A DNA stretch of 64,000 nt from Chroococcus sp. CMT-3BRIN-NPC107. GTDB lineage: Bacteria > Cyanobacteriota > Cyanobacteriia > Cyanobacteriales > Chroococcidiopsidaceae. Numbering within the stretch: position 1 is the first letter of the stretch; the number at the start of each line of letters is the position of its first letter. A model generated the notes under the pieces. That model searched no databases, had not been told where the DNA came from, and was given only the letters and a program-made list of their open reading frames with translations. The stretch spans positions 31,543 to 95,542 of the forward strand of contig JAHHGY010000003.1 in NCBI GenBank assembly GCA_019359635.1, written 5' to 3'. The translations under genes and the position numbers were made by a program. Below, in pieces: positions 37,357 through 47,363 of the stretch.

Positions 37357-37993
37357 AATTTATTTAATTGTTTCGTATAAATTAATTAAAATTAATGTTG
37401 TATATTTTGAAATATTCAAGACTTATCGGAATTTACTTTTTAAAGAAACCTATGAACGATACAATCTAAATATAGTTTATGCCCTAAGCTTCTAGCTCTG
37501 TAGAAATTACTGAAGTTAATGTAAAAGTTTCAACGTCGTATATAAAGCTAACTTTATTACTGCTAACTAATTAAAAGCTGATTCATCTAAGTACTTAGTA
37601 GCAAATATAACAAAAATAATAGAGTCAGCTTGGATTCAGGGCAGGATCGACCTAGAGGCAATACATTAAAAATGTCTCTGCCTAACTGATACAGCCATGC
37701 TACTTAAATTTTACACGTAAGTATTGTCAATAATTTAAGTTATAAATGCAACTTGTAAAAAGCGGTAATAAATGAAGTATAAAAAGTATTAACAATCTTG
37801 TTTCTCTCGGTAGATTCTTAAAATGTTGTTCTAATTAATTGAAGATAAAGTAACTACGACTTTACGTTAGGTACTCAGCTACCCAAAATAAATTGATAGA
37901 ATAACATCTTGCGACTTCTGCCAGCATCTAAGTGAGTTGTACAGAAGCCACCGCCAAAAAATCTAAATTTTACAAAGAGGAATAAAGATTGTT
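37357..37993. other. Long spacer upstream of leuC
   Basis: 637 AT-rich bases between two divergent genes. There is no supported protein gene; a 102-codon plus-strand frame starting at 37187 is antisense to the CHASE4 region and looks random. A tRNA-like relic lies at 37631-37696, including a hairpin (arms AGGCA and TGCCT). An AAGAGGA ribosome site precedes leuC. Confidence 0.45.
37631..37696 (-). other. tRNA-like relic (uncertain)
   Basis: On the minus strand a 66-base stretch has a D-arm-like segment (TCAGTTAGGCAGAG), a T-rich hairpin in the anticodon-arm position (ACATT / AATGT), a shortened T-arm-like GGTCGATCCT and an end in CCA. The acceptor arms do not pair and the length is about ten bases short, so it is not a working tRNA. 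It may be a decayed tRNA or a chance likeness. Confidence 0.25.
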
Positions 37994-39316
37994 ATGGGAA
38001 TGACTTTGACTGAGAAAATTTTGGCTAAAGCCTCAAGTCAAGCGGTGGTAGAGCCGGGACAAAATATCTGGGTAGATGTAGACTTATTAATGACTCATGA
38101 TGTTTGCGGTCCCGGTACTATCGGCGTATTCAAACGCGAATTTGGGGCAGATGCCAAAGTTTGGGACAGCGAAAAAATAGTTTTGATTCCCGACCACTAT
38201 ATTTTTACTTCTGACGAACGCGCTAATCGCAACGTTGATATATTGCGCGACTTTGCGCGCGAACAAGACATAAAATATTTTTACGATATTACCGATCGCG
38301 CTGACTTCAAAGCTAATCCAGACTATAAAGGTGTTTGTCATATAGCGTTAGCTCAAGAAGGTCATACTCGCCCAGGAGAAGTCTTATTTGGTACTGATTC
38401 TCATACTTGTAACGCTGGTGCTTTCGGGCAATTTGCCACCGGAATTGGTAACACCGATGCTGGGTTTATTATGGGTACGGGCAAACTGTTAATTAAAGTT
38501 CCGGCAACGATGCAATTTGTTTTAAATGGAACCATGCCCGATTATTTACTAGCAAAAGACTTAATTTTACAAGTTATTGGCGATATTGGCGTTGCGGGGG
38601 CAACTTACCGGACGATGGAATTTGCTGGGGAAACCGTGCAAAATCTCACAATGGAAGAACGGATGACCCTATGCAATATGGCAATTGAAGCTGGCGGGAA
38701 AAATGGAACCATTGCTGCCGATGAAACTACTTATAATTATTTGCGATCGCGTACAAACAAACCTTTTGAATCATTTTATAGCGACAGCGATGCCAAATTC
38801 TACAGCAGCCATACTTACGACGTTTCTCAGCTAGAACCTGTAGTGGCCAAACCTCACTCTCCCGACAACCGAGCTTTGGCGCGGGAATGCTCGGATGTCA
38901 AAATTGACCGAGTTTACATTGGTTCTTGTACTGGAGGAAAAACCACCGATTTTATCAATGCAGCGCGGATTCTTAAAGGGCAAAAAGTCAAAGTCCCAAC
39001 TTATTTAGTCCCTGCTACTCAGAAAGTTTATGAAGATTTATTTACTCACAAATACGCAGAACAAACCCTATCAGAAATTTTTATCGAATCGGGTTGTATT
39101 GAACCTGCGGCTCCTTCTTGTGCGGCTTGTCTTGGCGGTCCCAAAGACACCTTTGGACGGATGAATAGCGCGGAAGTTTGTGTGTCTACTACTAATCGCA
39201 ACTTTCCCGGTCGGATGGGAGAAAAAACCGCTCAAATTTATCTAGCCTCACCTTACACCGCCGCCGCTTCTGCTTTAACAGGTCATGTTACAGACCCACG
39301 AGAATTTTTAGGGTAA
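37994..39316 (+). CDS. leuC: 3-Isopropylmalate dehydratase large subunit
   Basis: 440 residues, of the shorter archaeal/homoaconitase-like LeuC type. It isomerises isopropylmalate in leucine synthesis together with LeuD. The 4Fe-4S ligands are visible in YIGSCTGGKTTDF and CAACLGG. LFGTDSHTCNAGAFGQFATGIGNTDAGFIM is the conserved substrate block. leuD is not adjacent. A second ATG two codons in (38000) is equally possible as start. The related enzyme homoaconitase cannot be fully excluded by motifs alone. Confidence 0.9.
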   Translation: MGMTLTEKILAKASSQAVVEPGQNIWVDVDLLMTHDVCGPGTIGVFKREFGADAKVWDSEKIVLIPDHYIFTSDERANRNVDILRDFAREQDIKYFYDITDRADFKANPDYKGVCHIALAQEGHTRPGEVLFGTDSHTCNAGAFGQFATGIGNTDAGFIMGTGKLLIKVPATMQFVLNGTMPDYLLAKDLILQVIGDIGVAGATYRTMEFAGETVQNLTMEERMTLCNMAIEAGGKNGTIAADETTYNYLRSRTNKPFESFYSDSDAKFYSSHTYDVSQLEPVVAKPHSPDNRALARECSDVKIDRVYIGSCTGGKTTDFINAARILKGQKVKVPTYLVPATQKVYEDLFTHKYAEQTLSEIFIESGCIEPAAPSCAACLGGPKDTFGRMNSAEVCVSTTNRNFPGRMGEKTAQIYLASPYTAAASALTGHVTDPREFLG

Positions 39317-39320
39317 TAAG

Positions 39321-39373
39321 TAATGGGTAATGGGTAATTAAGCAGTGACTAATTCCCAATCCCCATTATTTTT
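39321..39373 (+). terminator. Repeat-derived hairpin after leuC
   Basis: The left arm TAATGGGTAATGGGTAATT (39321-39339) and the right arm AATTCCCAATCCCCATTA (39351-39368) form a long stem with a few mismatches, followed by five T. It starts five bases after the leuC stop. The GGGTAAT units are a type of short repeat common in cyanobacterial spacers. Confidence 0.65.
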
Positions 39374-39432
39374 CGACTCCGCTCCAATAGTCGGATACTA
39401 TTGCCAGCCGACTTGGTTTATAACCGAAGGTA

Positions 39433-40437
39433 ATGTCAAGAGACGCAAAAATGAATTTACAAAACTTAGGTTACACAATCAATAACCTCAGCCCACGTCA
39501 GAAAATGGCTGCTTTGGCTGTAATTGTTGGAGCTAGTGCTGTAATTAGTACAATTGCACTCTCCCAACGCCAATCTAGCCAGACTACCACTGACCAAGTA
39601 AGCGATCGCGCTTTACCTAGTACATCTTCTAATCCTTTAGACCCTACAAATGCTGTACCCGATGCTACAGGTAACCTCGATACTACCCTCACACCAGGTA
39701 TTGTCCCCTTACCCTCTGAGAATGCCACAAGTAGATTCAATAATGGAATAGGAACTAGCCCTGAAAGTAACTCAAACATAGATAGCAGCAGTGCGACACA
39801 GGATCGCAATTCGAGTTTAGGTAGAAATAGGATTATAGATAACTTAAATTCTGCTAATCCCAATATAATTACAACTGCTCCTAGTTCTAGCCCTACTACT
39901 ACCCTACCCAGACAAGTCTACGTTCCTGCGCTTCCTAGTCCCAGCATCGCTCCCTCAAGTCCCCTAATTCCTAGAGGTACATCGTCTCCAAATCAAAATT
40001 TTACGACTCCAAGCGTCGGTACGAGTCCAGTTGCTCCTGCAATACCGCCAGAAAGCCCTACCGTTACTTCTCCTAGCGACACATCGCTTCCGCCTAGCGT
40101 TACTGAAAATACTCCAACGTTTGATAGTAGAACTGGAACCTATACCACCACTCCCAGAGAACCTACAAGCAGCCCCGGTAGTTTGAGCAGTCCTAGCGGC
40201 AGTTTGAGCAGTCCTACTAGCAATGATTCAAATTTCGGTAACTCCAACTTTAGTCGCCCTAGTGGAGGTTCTAGCAACCCAAATCCTACTAGCCCAATTT
40301 ATGGTAGTTCTAATGGAACTTCTAGCAGCAACCCCATTTATAACAATCCCAATGGCAACGCAAATTCTACGTCAATTTATGGCAATCCTAACGGTGGCAG
40401 CACTTCTAATACATCGCCCAATGGAATTACGCCCTAA
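39433..40437 (+). CDS. Ser/Thr/Pro/Asn-rich membrane-anchored protein
   Basis: 334 residues. After a short N-terminus there is one hydrophobic helix (MAALAVIVGASAVISTIAL, about residues 29-47). The rest is low-complexity Ser, Thr, Pro, Asn and Gly, with local repeats such as GSLSSPSGSLSSP and NPNGNANST / NPNGGSTSN. No enzyme domain is seen. It is likely a disordered periplasmic or wall-spanning stalk anchored in the plasma membrane. A GAAGG site precedes the ATG. I recognise no family. Confidence 0.7.
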   Translation: MSRDAKMNLQNLGYTINNLSPRQKMAALAVIVGASAVISTIALSQRQSSQTTTDQVSDRALPSTSSNPLDPTNAVPDATGNLDTTLTPGIVPLPSENATSRFNNGIGTSPESNSNIDSSSATQDRNSSLGRNRIIDNLNSANPNIITTAPSSSPTTTLPRQVYVPALPSPSIAPSSPLIPRGTSSPNQNFTTPSVGTSPVAPAIPPESPTVTSPSDTSLPPSVTENTPTFDSRTGTYTTTPREPTSSPGSLSSPSGSLSSPTSNDSNFGNSNFSRPSGGSSNPNPTSPIYGSSNGTSSSNPIYNNPNGNANSTSIYGNPNGGSTSNTSPNGITP

Positions 40438-40474
40438 AATTGGGGAATACTAATAATATCTATTCTGCGATCGC

Positions 40475-40960
40475 ATGATTGTTGTTGTCATGGGTGTTTC
40501 GGGTTCCGGCAAATCTACCATTGGTAAATTGCTGGCAGCATCGTTAAACTGGGAATTTAGCGATGCTGATGATTTTCATTCGTTAGCTAATATCGAAAAA
40601 ATGAGTCGAGGTATTGCTTTAACCGATGAGGATAGAATGCCTTGGCTGTCTCAATTGCAAAAGGCGATCGCATTATGGCTAATAGAAGATAAAAATGTAG
40701 TCTTAGCTTGTTCTGCTCTCAAATCTTCTTATAGACAAATGTTGTGGCAAGACTCTGAAAAAATGCGCCTAGTCTATATTAAAAGTTCCTTCGAGCTACT
40801 GCAAAAGCGCTTGCAACAACGTCAAAATCATTTTATGGCTCAAACTCTTTTAAAAAGCCAATTTGATACTTTAGAGGAACCAAAAAACGGCATCACTGTA
40901 GACGCAAATCAGCCTGCAATAGTTAGCGTTCAACAGATTCGAGAAAATTTAGGATTTTGA
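40475..40960 (+). CDS. gntK: Gluconokinase
   Basis: 161 residues. The P-loop GVSGSGKST (residues 7-15) is followed by FSDADDFHSLANIEKMSRGIALTDEDRMPWLSQL, which contains the gluconate-binding HS-NIEKM block, and by LACSALKSSYRQML. It makes 6-phosphogluconate from gluconate and ATP. Close in length to E. coli GntK. It stands alone among carbohydrate genes (pgi is 0.6 kb away on the other strand). Confidence 0.92.
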   Translation: MIVVVMGVSGSGKSTIGKLLAASLNWEFSDADDFHSLANIEKMSRGIALTDEDRMPWLSQLQKAIALWLIEDKNVVLACSALKSSYRQMLWQDSEKMRLVYIKSSFELLQKRLQQRQNHFMAQTLLKSQFDTLEEPKNGITVDANQPAIVSVQQIRENLGF

Positions 40961-40968
40961 AACCTAGT

Positions 40969-41424
40969 TTAGGAAACGCAAGCACCAGCTATTACTTTTG
41001 GATCGGTTTGGGTTAACGCGATACGAACGGCGGCGAGATCGTAAGGTATGGGTGGCTTACGGGGAATATAGTCACGCTGGTTTGGTTCGCCGTGACGCAA
41101 TACCGCATTTACTAACACGCAAGGCTCACTATCAAGGTTAATTGCGCCGTGCAATACTCCCGGCGGGATAATTGCTACTACTGGGGTGCGATCGCTTAAA
41201 GCAATATATTCATAACATCGATTAATTAAAGTCACAAGGACAATGCGACCTTTGACTACTAACAATTGGTCGGTTTGAGCTTTGTGAACGAATAAGTCCT
41301 CAATAGAGTGAGCCGAAATTTGTACCAAAATAGTTTGGTCGCTAGTTTGGGGAGTATAAAAGTCAGTCATACCCCCCTTTATAGCAGTCAACGGACGAAT
41401 TTCAATTCCTCTAGCTGTACTCAT
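40969..41424 (-). CDS. Cupin-fold protein, dTDP-4-dehydrorhamnose 3,5-epimerase-related
   Basis: 151 residues. The jelly-roll strands are visible: SIEDLFVHKAQTDQLLVVKGRIVLVTLINRCYEYIALSDRTPVVAIIPPGVLHGAINLDSEPCVLVNAVLRHGEP. The HKAQTDQL and PPGVLHG segments recall the RmlC fold, but the protein is shorter than true RmlC (about 180). The rhamnose pathway genes are absent here. It may bind a small sugar nucleotide; the activity is unknown. Confidence 0.7.
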   Translation of the reverse strand: MSTARGIEIRPLTAIKGGMTDFYTPQTSDQTILVQISAHSIEDLFVHKAQTDQLLVVKGRIVLVTLINRCYEYIALSDRTPVVAIIPPGVLHGAINLDSEPCVLVNAVLRHGEPNQRDYIPRKPPIPYDLAAVRIALTQTDPKVIAGACVS

Positions 41425-41537
41425 AGCCGCCTCCTAGCTTATGAATGAAGATACTTCAATCTAAGCTCTGAAAAATTAAAAATATGTTGCCAAAGCAACA
41501 ATAATTAACCAATCTATGATAAAGCGGAAAAAATGTA

Positions 41538-43124
41538 TCAAAGAGCAGATATTTTTAAACTATTTGGTTCTCCCAAGTTGCCCTGCAACACAATATTGCG
41601 TTTATTGGTGGCAAGATGACGCAAAATTTTATAAATTGCCTCTATTTGATCCTCTTCTCCAGCTTTTTCGGCGAGTTCCATTAAAGATATGGGAGTTCTT
41701 TCATGGGCTATAACTTGACAGATTTTTCTTTGCAAGTCTAAAATCGCCGCCGCCGCCTTTTTCCCGGCTTCTACTCCTGGTTGATGATAGGCATTAACGT
41801 TAATTAAAAAGCCATAAAGTCCTACCGCCCTTTCGTATAAGGCAATTAAAGCGCCTACCATGCGCGGATTGAGTTGAGAAATAGTTACTGTAATTGAATC
41901 GCGCTGATTTTCGTACAGTGCAAGGCGAGTTCCTTGCAGCAAGCCCGATAGATAGTCGCCAGAAGTAACCCCCGGTTCTACTTCCGAGGAAGTACCTAAA
42001 CGATCTTCTAAAACTTCCACAAAGGTCATAAAAAAGTTGGCAACCCCTTCACGCAACTGTTGGACGTAGGCGTGTTGGTCGGTAGAACCTTTATTACCAT
42101 AAACCGCAATGCCTTGATTGACGATTTGATTGTCTAAATCTCTTTGCTTACCCAAAGATTCCATTACTAACTGCTGCAAATAGCGGCTAAATAACAGCAA
42201 GCTGTCTTTGTAAGGTAAGACAACCATATCTTTTTCACCCCGTCCGTTGCCAGAAAAGTACCAAGCCAAGGCTAGCATTGCGGCAGGATTAGTTTTAATG
42301 TCAGGGATACGGGTGAGATCGTCCATTTCCTTCGCTCCGGCAATCATCGCGCGGATATCAATGCCTTGCAAGGCTGCTGGAAGTAAACCCACCGCCGACA
42401 ATTCGGAAGTTCGCCCACCTACCCAATCGTACATGGGGAAAGTTGCCAGCCAATTTTCGGATTTTGCTAGATTATCTAAATTGCTGCCCTCGCTTGTAAT
42501 TGCGATCGCATATTTACTAAAGTCTAAGTTGTGACCAGCGTAAGCTTTTTTTACTTCAATCATGCCATTACGCGGTTCGGGCGTTCCCCCAGATTTGGAG
42601 ATTACTAACACTAAGGTACTAGCAAGGCGATTTCGCAGCCGCGTCAGAATGCGATCGATGCCTGCGGGGTCGATATTATCAATAAAATGTATTGCTAAAG
42701 GGGGAAAATCTGGGGCTAAAGCTTCGGCTACAAATTGCGGGCCAAGAGCAGAACCGCCAATCCCAATAGAAATAATATCGGTAAAATGAGCAGATTGGGG
42801 CGGGTGAATAGTTCCATTTAAGATGTTATTAGCAAAAGCTTCAATCTTATCTACGGTTTGAATAATACTTTGCTTAATTTCTTGGGTCGGTGCTAAATTG
42901 GGATTTCGCAGCCAGTAGTGTCCCACCATACGATTTTCGTCTGGGTTGGCAATTCCACCTCTTTCCAAATCTGCCATCGCTGCAAAGGCGCGGTCAAACT
43001 TCGGTTGCAACCCTTCCACAAAAGCATCATCAAACCTCATTCGACTGACATCTAAATAAAATCCCAGTCCTTCATTGTAATAAAGCAAGTTTTGATAGCG
43101 TTGCCAAAGTGCCGCAGCATCCAT
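41538..43124 (-). CDS. pgi: Glucose-6-phosphate isomerase
   Basis: 528 residues from the ATG at 43124; a TTG four codons upstream is less likely. It interconverts glucose 6-phosphate and fructose 6-phosphate in the cytosol. Visible signature blocks are [52 protein letters not shown] and [18 protein letters not shown]. Full length for the cyanobacterial form. Confidence 0.94.
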   Translation of the reverse strand: MDAAALWQRYQNLLYYNEGLGFYLDVSRMRFDDAFVEGLQPKFDRAFAAMADLERGGIANPDENRMVGHYWLRNPNLAPTQEIKQSIIQTVDKIEAFANNILNGTIHPPQSAHFTDIISIGIGGSALGPQFVAEALAPDFPPLAIHFIDNIDPAGIDRILTRLRNRLASTLVLVISKSGGTPEPRNGMIEVKKAYAGHNLDFSKYAIAITSEGSNLDNLAKSENWLATFPMYDWVGGRTSELSAVGLLPAALQGIDIRAMIAGAKEMDDLTRIPDIKTNPAAMLALAWYFSGNGRGEKDMVVLPYKDSLLLFSRYLQQLVMESLGKQRDLDNQIVNQGIAVYGNKGSTDQHAYVQQLREGVANFFMTFVEVLEDRLGTSSEVEPGVTSGDYLSGLLQGTRLALYENQRDSITVTISQLNPRMVGALIALYERAVGLYGFLINVNAYHQPGVEAGKKAAAAILDLQRKICQVIAHERTPISLMELAEKAGEEDQIEAIYKILRHLATNKRNIVLQGNLGEPNSLKISAL

Positions 43125-43334
43125 AAAAGTTCTCAACTTCTGATGTTCTTACACCACATAATATATTGAAGCGGAGGAAGATGCGTTACTAAGCCTTGTG
43201 CAGAAAAAATATCAATAGTTTAAAACCGTTGCAGAAGCTACTAACCAATCCTCTCACTAGGGTACAATCTAATCGCCTTGCGTAGCATAACAACTGTTTG
43301 TCATGCACAGGTTATCTTCTTCAAGCTTGGTGTA

Positions 43335-44453
43335 ATGGTAGGGTATTTAGTTTTTTTAACCATAACTACAGGGATTTTTGCTTTATTTAGTCTCGGTCTA
43401 AATTTGCAGTGGGGTTTTACAGGACTAATTAATTTTGGTCATGTGGCGTTTATGACTGTGGGGGCTTACACTACAGTTTTGTTAAGTTTGTACGGCGTAC
43501 CGCTAATTTTGGCGGCTTTGATTGGTAGTTTGGTAGCGGCATTTTTGGGGCTGCTAATTGGGCTAACAACTTTGCGGTTGCGGGAAGATTATTTAGCGAT
43601 CGTTACAATTGGCGTATCGGAATTGGTTAGATTATTTGTCAACAATCAACAATTACCCACGCCTAACGGTTTAGTTGATGGAGTTCAAGGGCTGCAAAGT
43701 TATCCTCTACCTTTAACTAATATTGTCCCCAATCCTTTGTATAAGTTGGCAACTATGGGGCTATTAACGGTAGTTTTTGGCTTGTGTTTGTGGCGAATGT
43801 GGGGCTGGATGAAAGGACAGCAAAACCCAAAAAGTCCTCGTTTTGCCTTTGTCAAGCGCGTAATTTTAGGTACGGTAGCGGTAGCATTTGTAGTAACAAT
43901 TTATCTTACCGGGCTAACAGCACTTTCCGATTACAGCAGGTATGAAAAATCTGGCTTAATGGTAACGGTGTTAGTTGTGCTGACGATGGTATTTTGGCTA
44001 TTAGAATTATTAGTGCGAAGTCCCTGGGGTCGAGTCCTTAAAGCCATCCGCGAAGACGAGCAAGTACCCAAAGCTTTAGGTAAAAATGTGTTTTGGTACA
44101 AGTTGCAAGCCTTTATGCTAGGAGGTGCGATCGCTGGAATTGCTGGAGCTTTCTTTGCATGGCAATTAACTACTATTTATCCTAATAGTTTTGAACCGCA
44201 AACTACCTTCAATGCTTGGATTATAGTAATTTTGGGTGGCGCAAGTAATAATACTGGTACATTGCTGGGTGCGATCGCTTTCTTTGCTTACGAAGAACTA
44301 ACCAGAAATGTTTTACCCCAAATTATCCCCCTAGATGAAGCTCGTTTAGCGGCATTTCGCATCATGGTAATTGGATTATTGTTAATGGTAATGATGATTT
44401 GGCGACCCCAAGGCATTTTAGGTAAAAAGGAGGAACTAACCCTTGGTAAATAA
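43335..44453 (+). CDS. livM: Branched-chain/neutral amino-acid ABC transporter permease (LivM/NatD type)
   Basis: 372 residues from the ATG at 43335; the longer frame from 43278 adds a non-membrane stretch and is rejected. Eight to ten membrane helices. The LivM core LGLNLQWGFTGLINFGHVAFMTVGAYTTVLL and the loop RSPWGRVLKAIREDEQVPKALGKNVFWYKLQAFMLGGAIAGIAGAFFAWQL are typical. Only one ATPase gene follows; the other permease, second ATPase and binding protein are not here. The likely system is the cyanobacterial N-I (Nat) neutral amino-acid transporter. Confidence 0.88.
   Translation: MVGYLVFLTITTGIFALFSLGLNLQWGFTGLINFGHVAFMTVGAYTTVLLSLYGVPLILAALIGSLVAAFLGLLIGLTTLRLREDYLAIVTIGVSELVRLFVNNQQLPTPNGLVDGVQGLQSYPLPLTNIVPNPLYKLATMGLLTVVFGLCLWRMWGWMKGQQNPKSPRFAFVKRVILGTVAVAFVVTIYLTGLTALSDYSRYEKSGLMVTVLVVLTMVFWLLELLVRSPWGRVLKAIREDEQVPKALGKNVFWYKLQAFMLGGAIAGIAGAFFAWQLTTIYPNSFEPQTTFNAWIIVILGGASNNTGTLLGAIAFFAYEELTRNVLPQIIPLDEARLAAFRIMVIGLLLMVMMIWRPQGILGKKEELTLGK
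44427..44434 (+). promoter_or_regulatory. Strong ribosome site for TTG-started livG
   Basis: AAGGAGGA lies eight bases before TTG at 44443, inside the end of livM. It supports translation from TTG, because no ATG or GTG in this frame is nearby. Confidence 0.7.
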
Positions 44454-45249
44454 TGAATTTAACCCCAGTTTAAAAGATTGTTTGCCACAATTGCCTCCTT
44501 TACTTACAGCTACAGGCATTGCTAAAAGTTTTGGCGGCATTAAAGCCGTAAATAATGCAGAGATAGAAGTAAATGAAGGCAGTATTACCGGATTAATTGG
44601 TCCAAATGGAGCAGGGAAAACTACCCTTTTCAATTTACTTTCTAATTTTATTCGTCCCGATCGCGGTACGGTAATTTTTGATGGCGAACAAATCCAACAA
44701 TTGCAACCTTATCAAATCGCTCAACAAGGTATGGTGCGGACATTTCAAGTTGCCCGTACTTTGTCGCGGCTATCAGTAATGGAAAATATGCTCTTAGCGG
44801 CGCAAAAGCAGACAGGAGAGAACTTTTGGCTTGTTTGGTTTCAACGCAAACTTGTAGCTACCGAAGAAAGACAATTTCGAGATCGAGCGATCGCATTGTT
44901 AGAATCTGTCGGACTAGATCGCATGGCAAACGAGTACGCAGGGGCGCTCTCGGGGGGACAGCGCAAGCTCTTAGAGATGGCACGGGCATTAATGACTAAT
45001 CCTAAGCTGATATTATTAGACGAACCCGCCGCCGGGGTAAATCCAACGCTAATTAATCAAATCTGCGATCGCATTAAGTTATGGAACTCCGAAGGCATGA
45101 CTTTTTTGATTATTGAACATAATATGGATGTAATTATGTCTTTGTGCGATCGCGTTTGGGTACTAGCCGAAGGTCAAAATCTAGCGGTGGGAACCCCCGC
45201 AGAGATTCAAACCAATTCCCAGGTGTTAGAGGCGTATTTAGGTCAATAA
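44443..45249 (+). CDS. livG: Branched-chain/neutral amino-acid ABC transporter ATPase (LivG/NatA type)
   Basis: 268 residues, TTG start. Walker A GPNGAGKTT (about residues 49-57), signature LSGGQRKLLEMARAL and Walker B LILLDEPAAGVNP are intact, and the switch His is in IIEHNMDVIM. The insertion VRTFQVARTLSRLSVMENMLLAAQKQ is typical for LivG. It overlaps livM by 11 bases, so translation is coupled. Confidence 0.9.
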   Translation: MVNNEFNPSLKDCLPQLPPLLTATGIAKSFGGIKAVNNAEIEVNEGSITGLIGPNGAGKTTLFNLLSNFIRPDRGTVIFDGEQIQQLQPYQIAQQGMVRTFQVARTLSRLSVMENMLLAAQKQTGENFWLVWFQRKLVATEERQFRDRAIALLESVGLDRMANEYAGALSGGQRKLLEMARALMTNPKLILLDEPAAGVNPTLINQICDRIKLWNSEGMTFLIIEHNMDVIMSLCDRVWVLAEGQNLAVGTPAEIQTNSQVLEAYLGQ

Positions 45250-45418
45250 CAATATTTTGTAACCCCACAATGTTTTTACCCCGCCGTATTCTGTAGAGAC
45301 GTAGCGCTGCTCCGTTTCTACACCGCCCCATAATTTTTCAGGTAAAATCGATTACCATAGATTCTAGGTAATATTTTTGATGTCCATTTCGTCCCAGATT
45401 TTAAATGGGTAGGAGGAG

Positions 45419-47265
45419 ATGAATGATTGGCATAATTTCTTTAACCACGTTGACGATAATTTAGCAACCAGCACTTACCGCATTTTCGACAAGCAATCCA
45501 AAGCCGAGATTTTGGATTGGTTTAGTCGAGAAGATATAGCAAAAGAGCAAAAAGAAGACTTTATTCAGGCTTTAGTAGATTTTAAAGATGATTGCGGCGA
45601 TTTTTACCATTATCGCGCCTACTTACTAGCCGCCGAAGCACTGAACTGTTTTAAAGATTGTTCTAGAGGAGATGCGATCGCATTACAAATCCTCAAATGG
45701 AGCCATAACTTTTTCCGCCAAGACAAGCAAGATTGGCAAATAGTACCTCAACCCTTAGTTGAAGCGGCTAGATTAACTCTGGAAACCACAGATAGACAAA
45801 GAGTAATTGCTGCTTTTGTGCATCTAATTCACACTACAGAAAGCCGAAGTATTCTCCGCATTGCAGCAGAAAAACTAGGAAAACTCGATCCAGGGAATAA
45901 AAGTGCGATCGCAGCTTTAGTTCTACTCCTTCAAGTTACCAAAGATGAATCCCTGCTTTGGGATATAACTTGTAGTTTAATGAAAATCGATCCAGACAAT
46001 TCAGTAGGAATTTCTACTTTATTTAAAGTAATTCAATCCAGCGCAGATGAAAGTTCAGATTTAGATAAGAACTGTTACACCGTCGGCTATGCAGCAGAAG
46101 CTCTAAGAAAAATTGATTTAGACCAAATAGGAATTAATGCTTTAGTTCGCCTAATGCAGACGACAGCGAATAGAAACGCCGTTGAATTTGTTATCGAAGA
46201 ATTGATAATAATGGCTAAAGATAATCAAACTGTAATCGCTGCTCTTACTGAGTTTTTACAAATAAATCAAGGCGATCGCATTTGTATCAATGTAGCTAAC
46301 GCTTTGGGGCAAATTGATAAAGGAAATGTAAATGAGATCGCTACTTTAGTTAAAACAATTGAAACTACTGCCGATATATTTACATTGGAACAGGCTGCTG
46401 GCTATTTATGGGAGATCGCTCCTATAAATATAGATGCAATTTCTGCTCTTACTGAAAGGTTGGCAACAACTCAAGATGAATATTTCTGTTGGCGAGTTGC
46501 GGCTAATTTGGTGCAATTCGACCCCACTAACGAACTTGCGATCGCCACTCTATCGCAGACAGTTCAAAGCAATCCTTTTACATCCTACCGTTTGCAAGCA
46601 ATAGATAGTTTACTGAGTATAAATCCTAGCAATCAACTTGCCCTAGATACTCTATTTGAGCTAATCCAATATTTAAGTAAATCTCCACCAGCTCCAAGAG
46701 GTGACAACCATAATGCTTGGTACGCAACTAAAATTTTGCTAAGAGTCGATCCTAGCTATCAACTAACGATCGCTGCCTTAGTAAATCTGCTCAAAACTAT
46801 AAAAAATGATAGCAATCTCTCTATGGCTATTAGAGACTTAGGAGACTTTGCTGTTGGAAACAAAGATGCGATCGCAGCTTTAACTAAATTTATTGATTCC
46901 ATTAAAGATAATAGACTTTTGTTCCTTGCAGCTTGTAGTTTGGACAAAATCGATCCAGGGAATCAAAAAGCGCTCTTTACCTTGATTTCATCCAAAATTT
47001 TAATGAATGGGATGAAACGGAGCTTTATGGTGCAGACGATGGGCGATTGTGTCGTGATTTTCAGCTTTTAGATGCAGTTAATAAGTTACAGGAAATTTTG
47101 CCCATTAACCAAATGCCGCAAGTAATTGCGGCTTTGAAAACTTGCCTTAGTAAATTCGGGCGATATGATTCTTACTGGTACGAAACTTGTTACAACCTAA
47201 TTTGGCATTGCGCCCAAAATATGACTTATCCAGATTTCTACAAAGCTTGGCATAAATCGCCGTAG
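45419..47265 (+). pseudogene. HEAT-repeat protein gene with a frameshift
   Basis: The first frame (45419-47071) gives 550 residues: an N-terminal helical domain (FFNHVDDNLATSTYRIFDKQSKAEILDWFSREDI) and about eleven HEAT-like repeats, each with a DPGN..AI.AL pattern. The last repeat breaks off in KALFTLISSKILMNG and an unrelated tail. In another frame, open from 46939, sequence continues as DFIQNFNEWDETELYGADDGRLCRDFQLLDAVNKLQEILP and ends at 47265 with YNLIWHCAQNMTYPDFYKAWH, a C-terminal motif known from cyanobacterial HEAT/NACHT proteins. One base was lost or gained between 46939 and 47071. The first frame could still make a long truncated protein. The AGGAGG before the ATG is only two bases away. 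Confidence 0.8.
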
Positions 47266-47363
47266 TTGAAAACCTATACAGGCGGGTTTTGTATATCTAA
47301 ATCCGCTTGTTTGCTTTGTTAATGCGATCGCATTGCTGGCTTCTATTCTACTTAGAGCGCAGT

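Noticed and set aside
37187..37495. 102-codon frame across the CHASE4 gene start and the spacer
   Set aside because: Mostly antisense to coding sequence; random composition.
37357..37993. Riboswitch or T-box before leuC
   Set aside because: No conserved core or terminator/antiterminator pair could be found by eye.
39498..39863. 121-codon frame antisense to the Ser/Pro/Asn-rich gene
   Set aside because: Explained by low-complexity codons on the other strand.
41516..41713. 65-codon frame opposite the pgi end
   Set aside because: Antisense to the conserved C-terminus of pgi.
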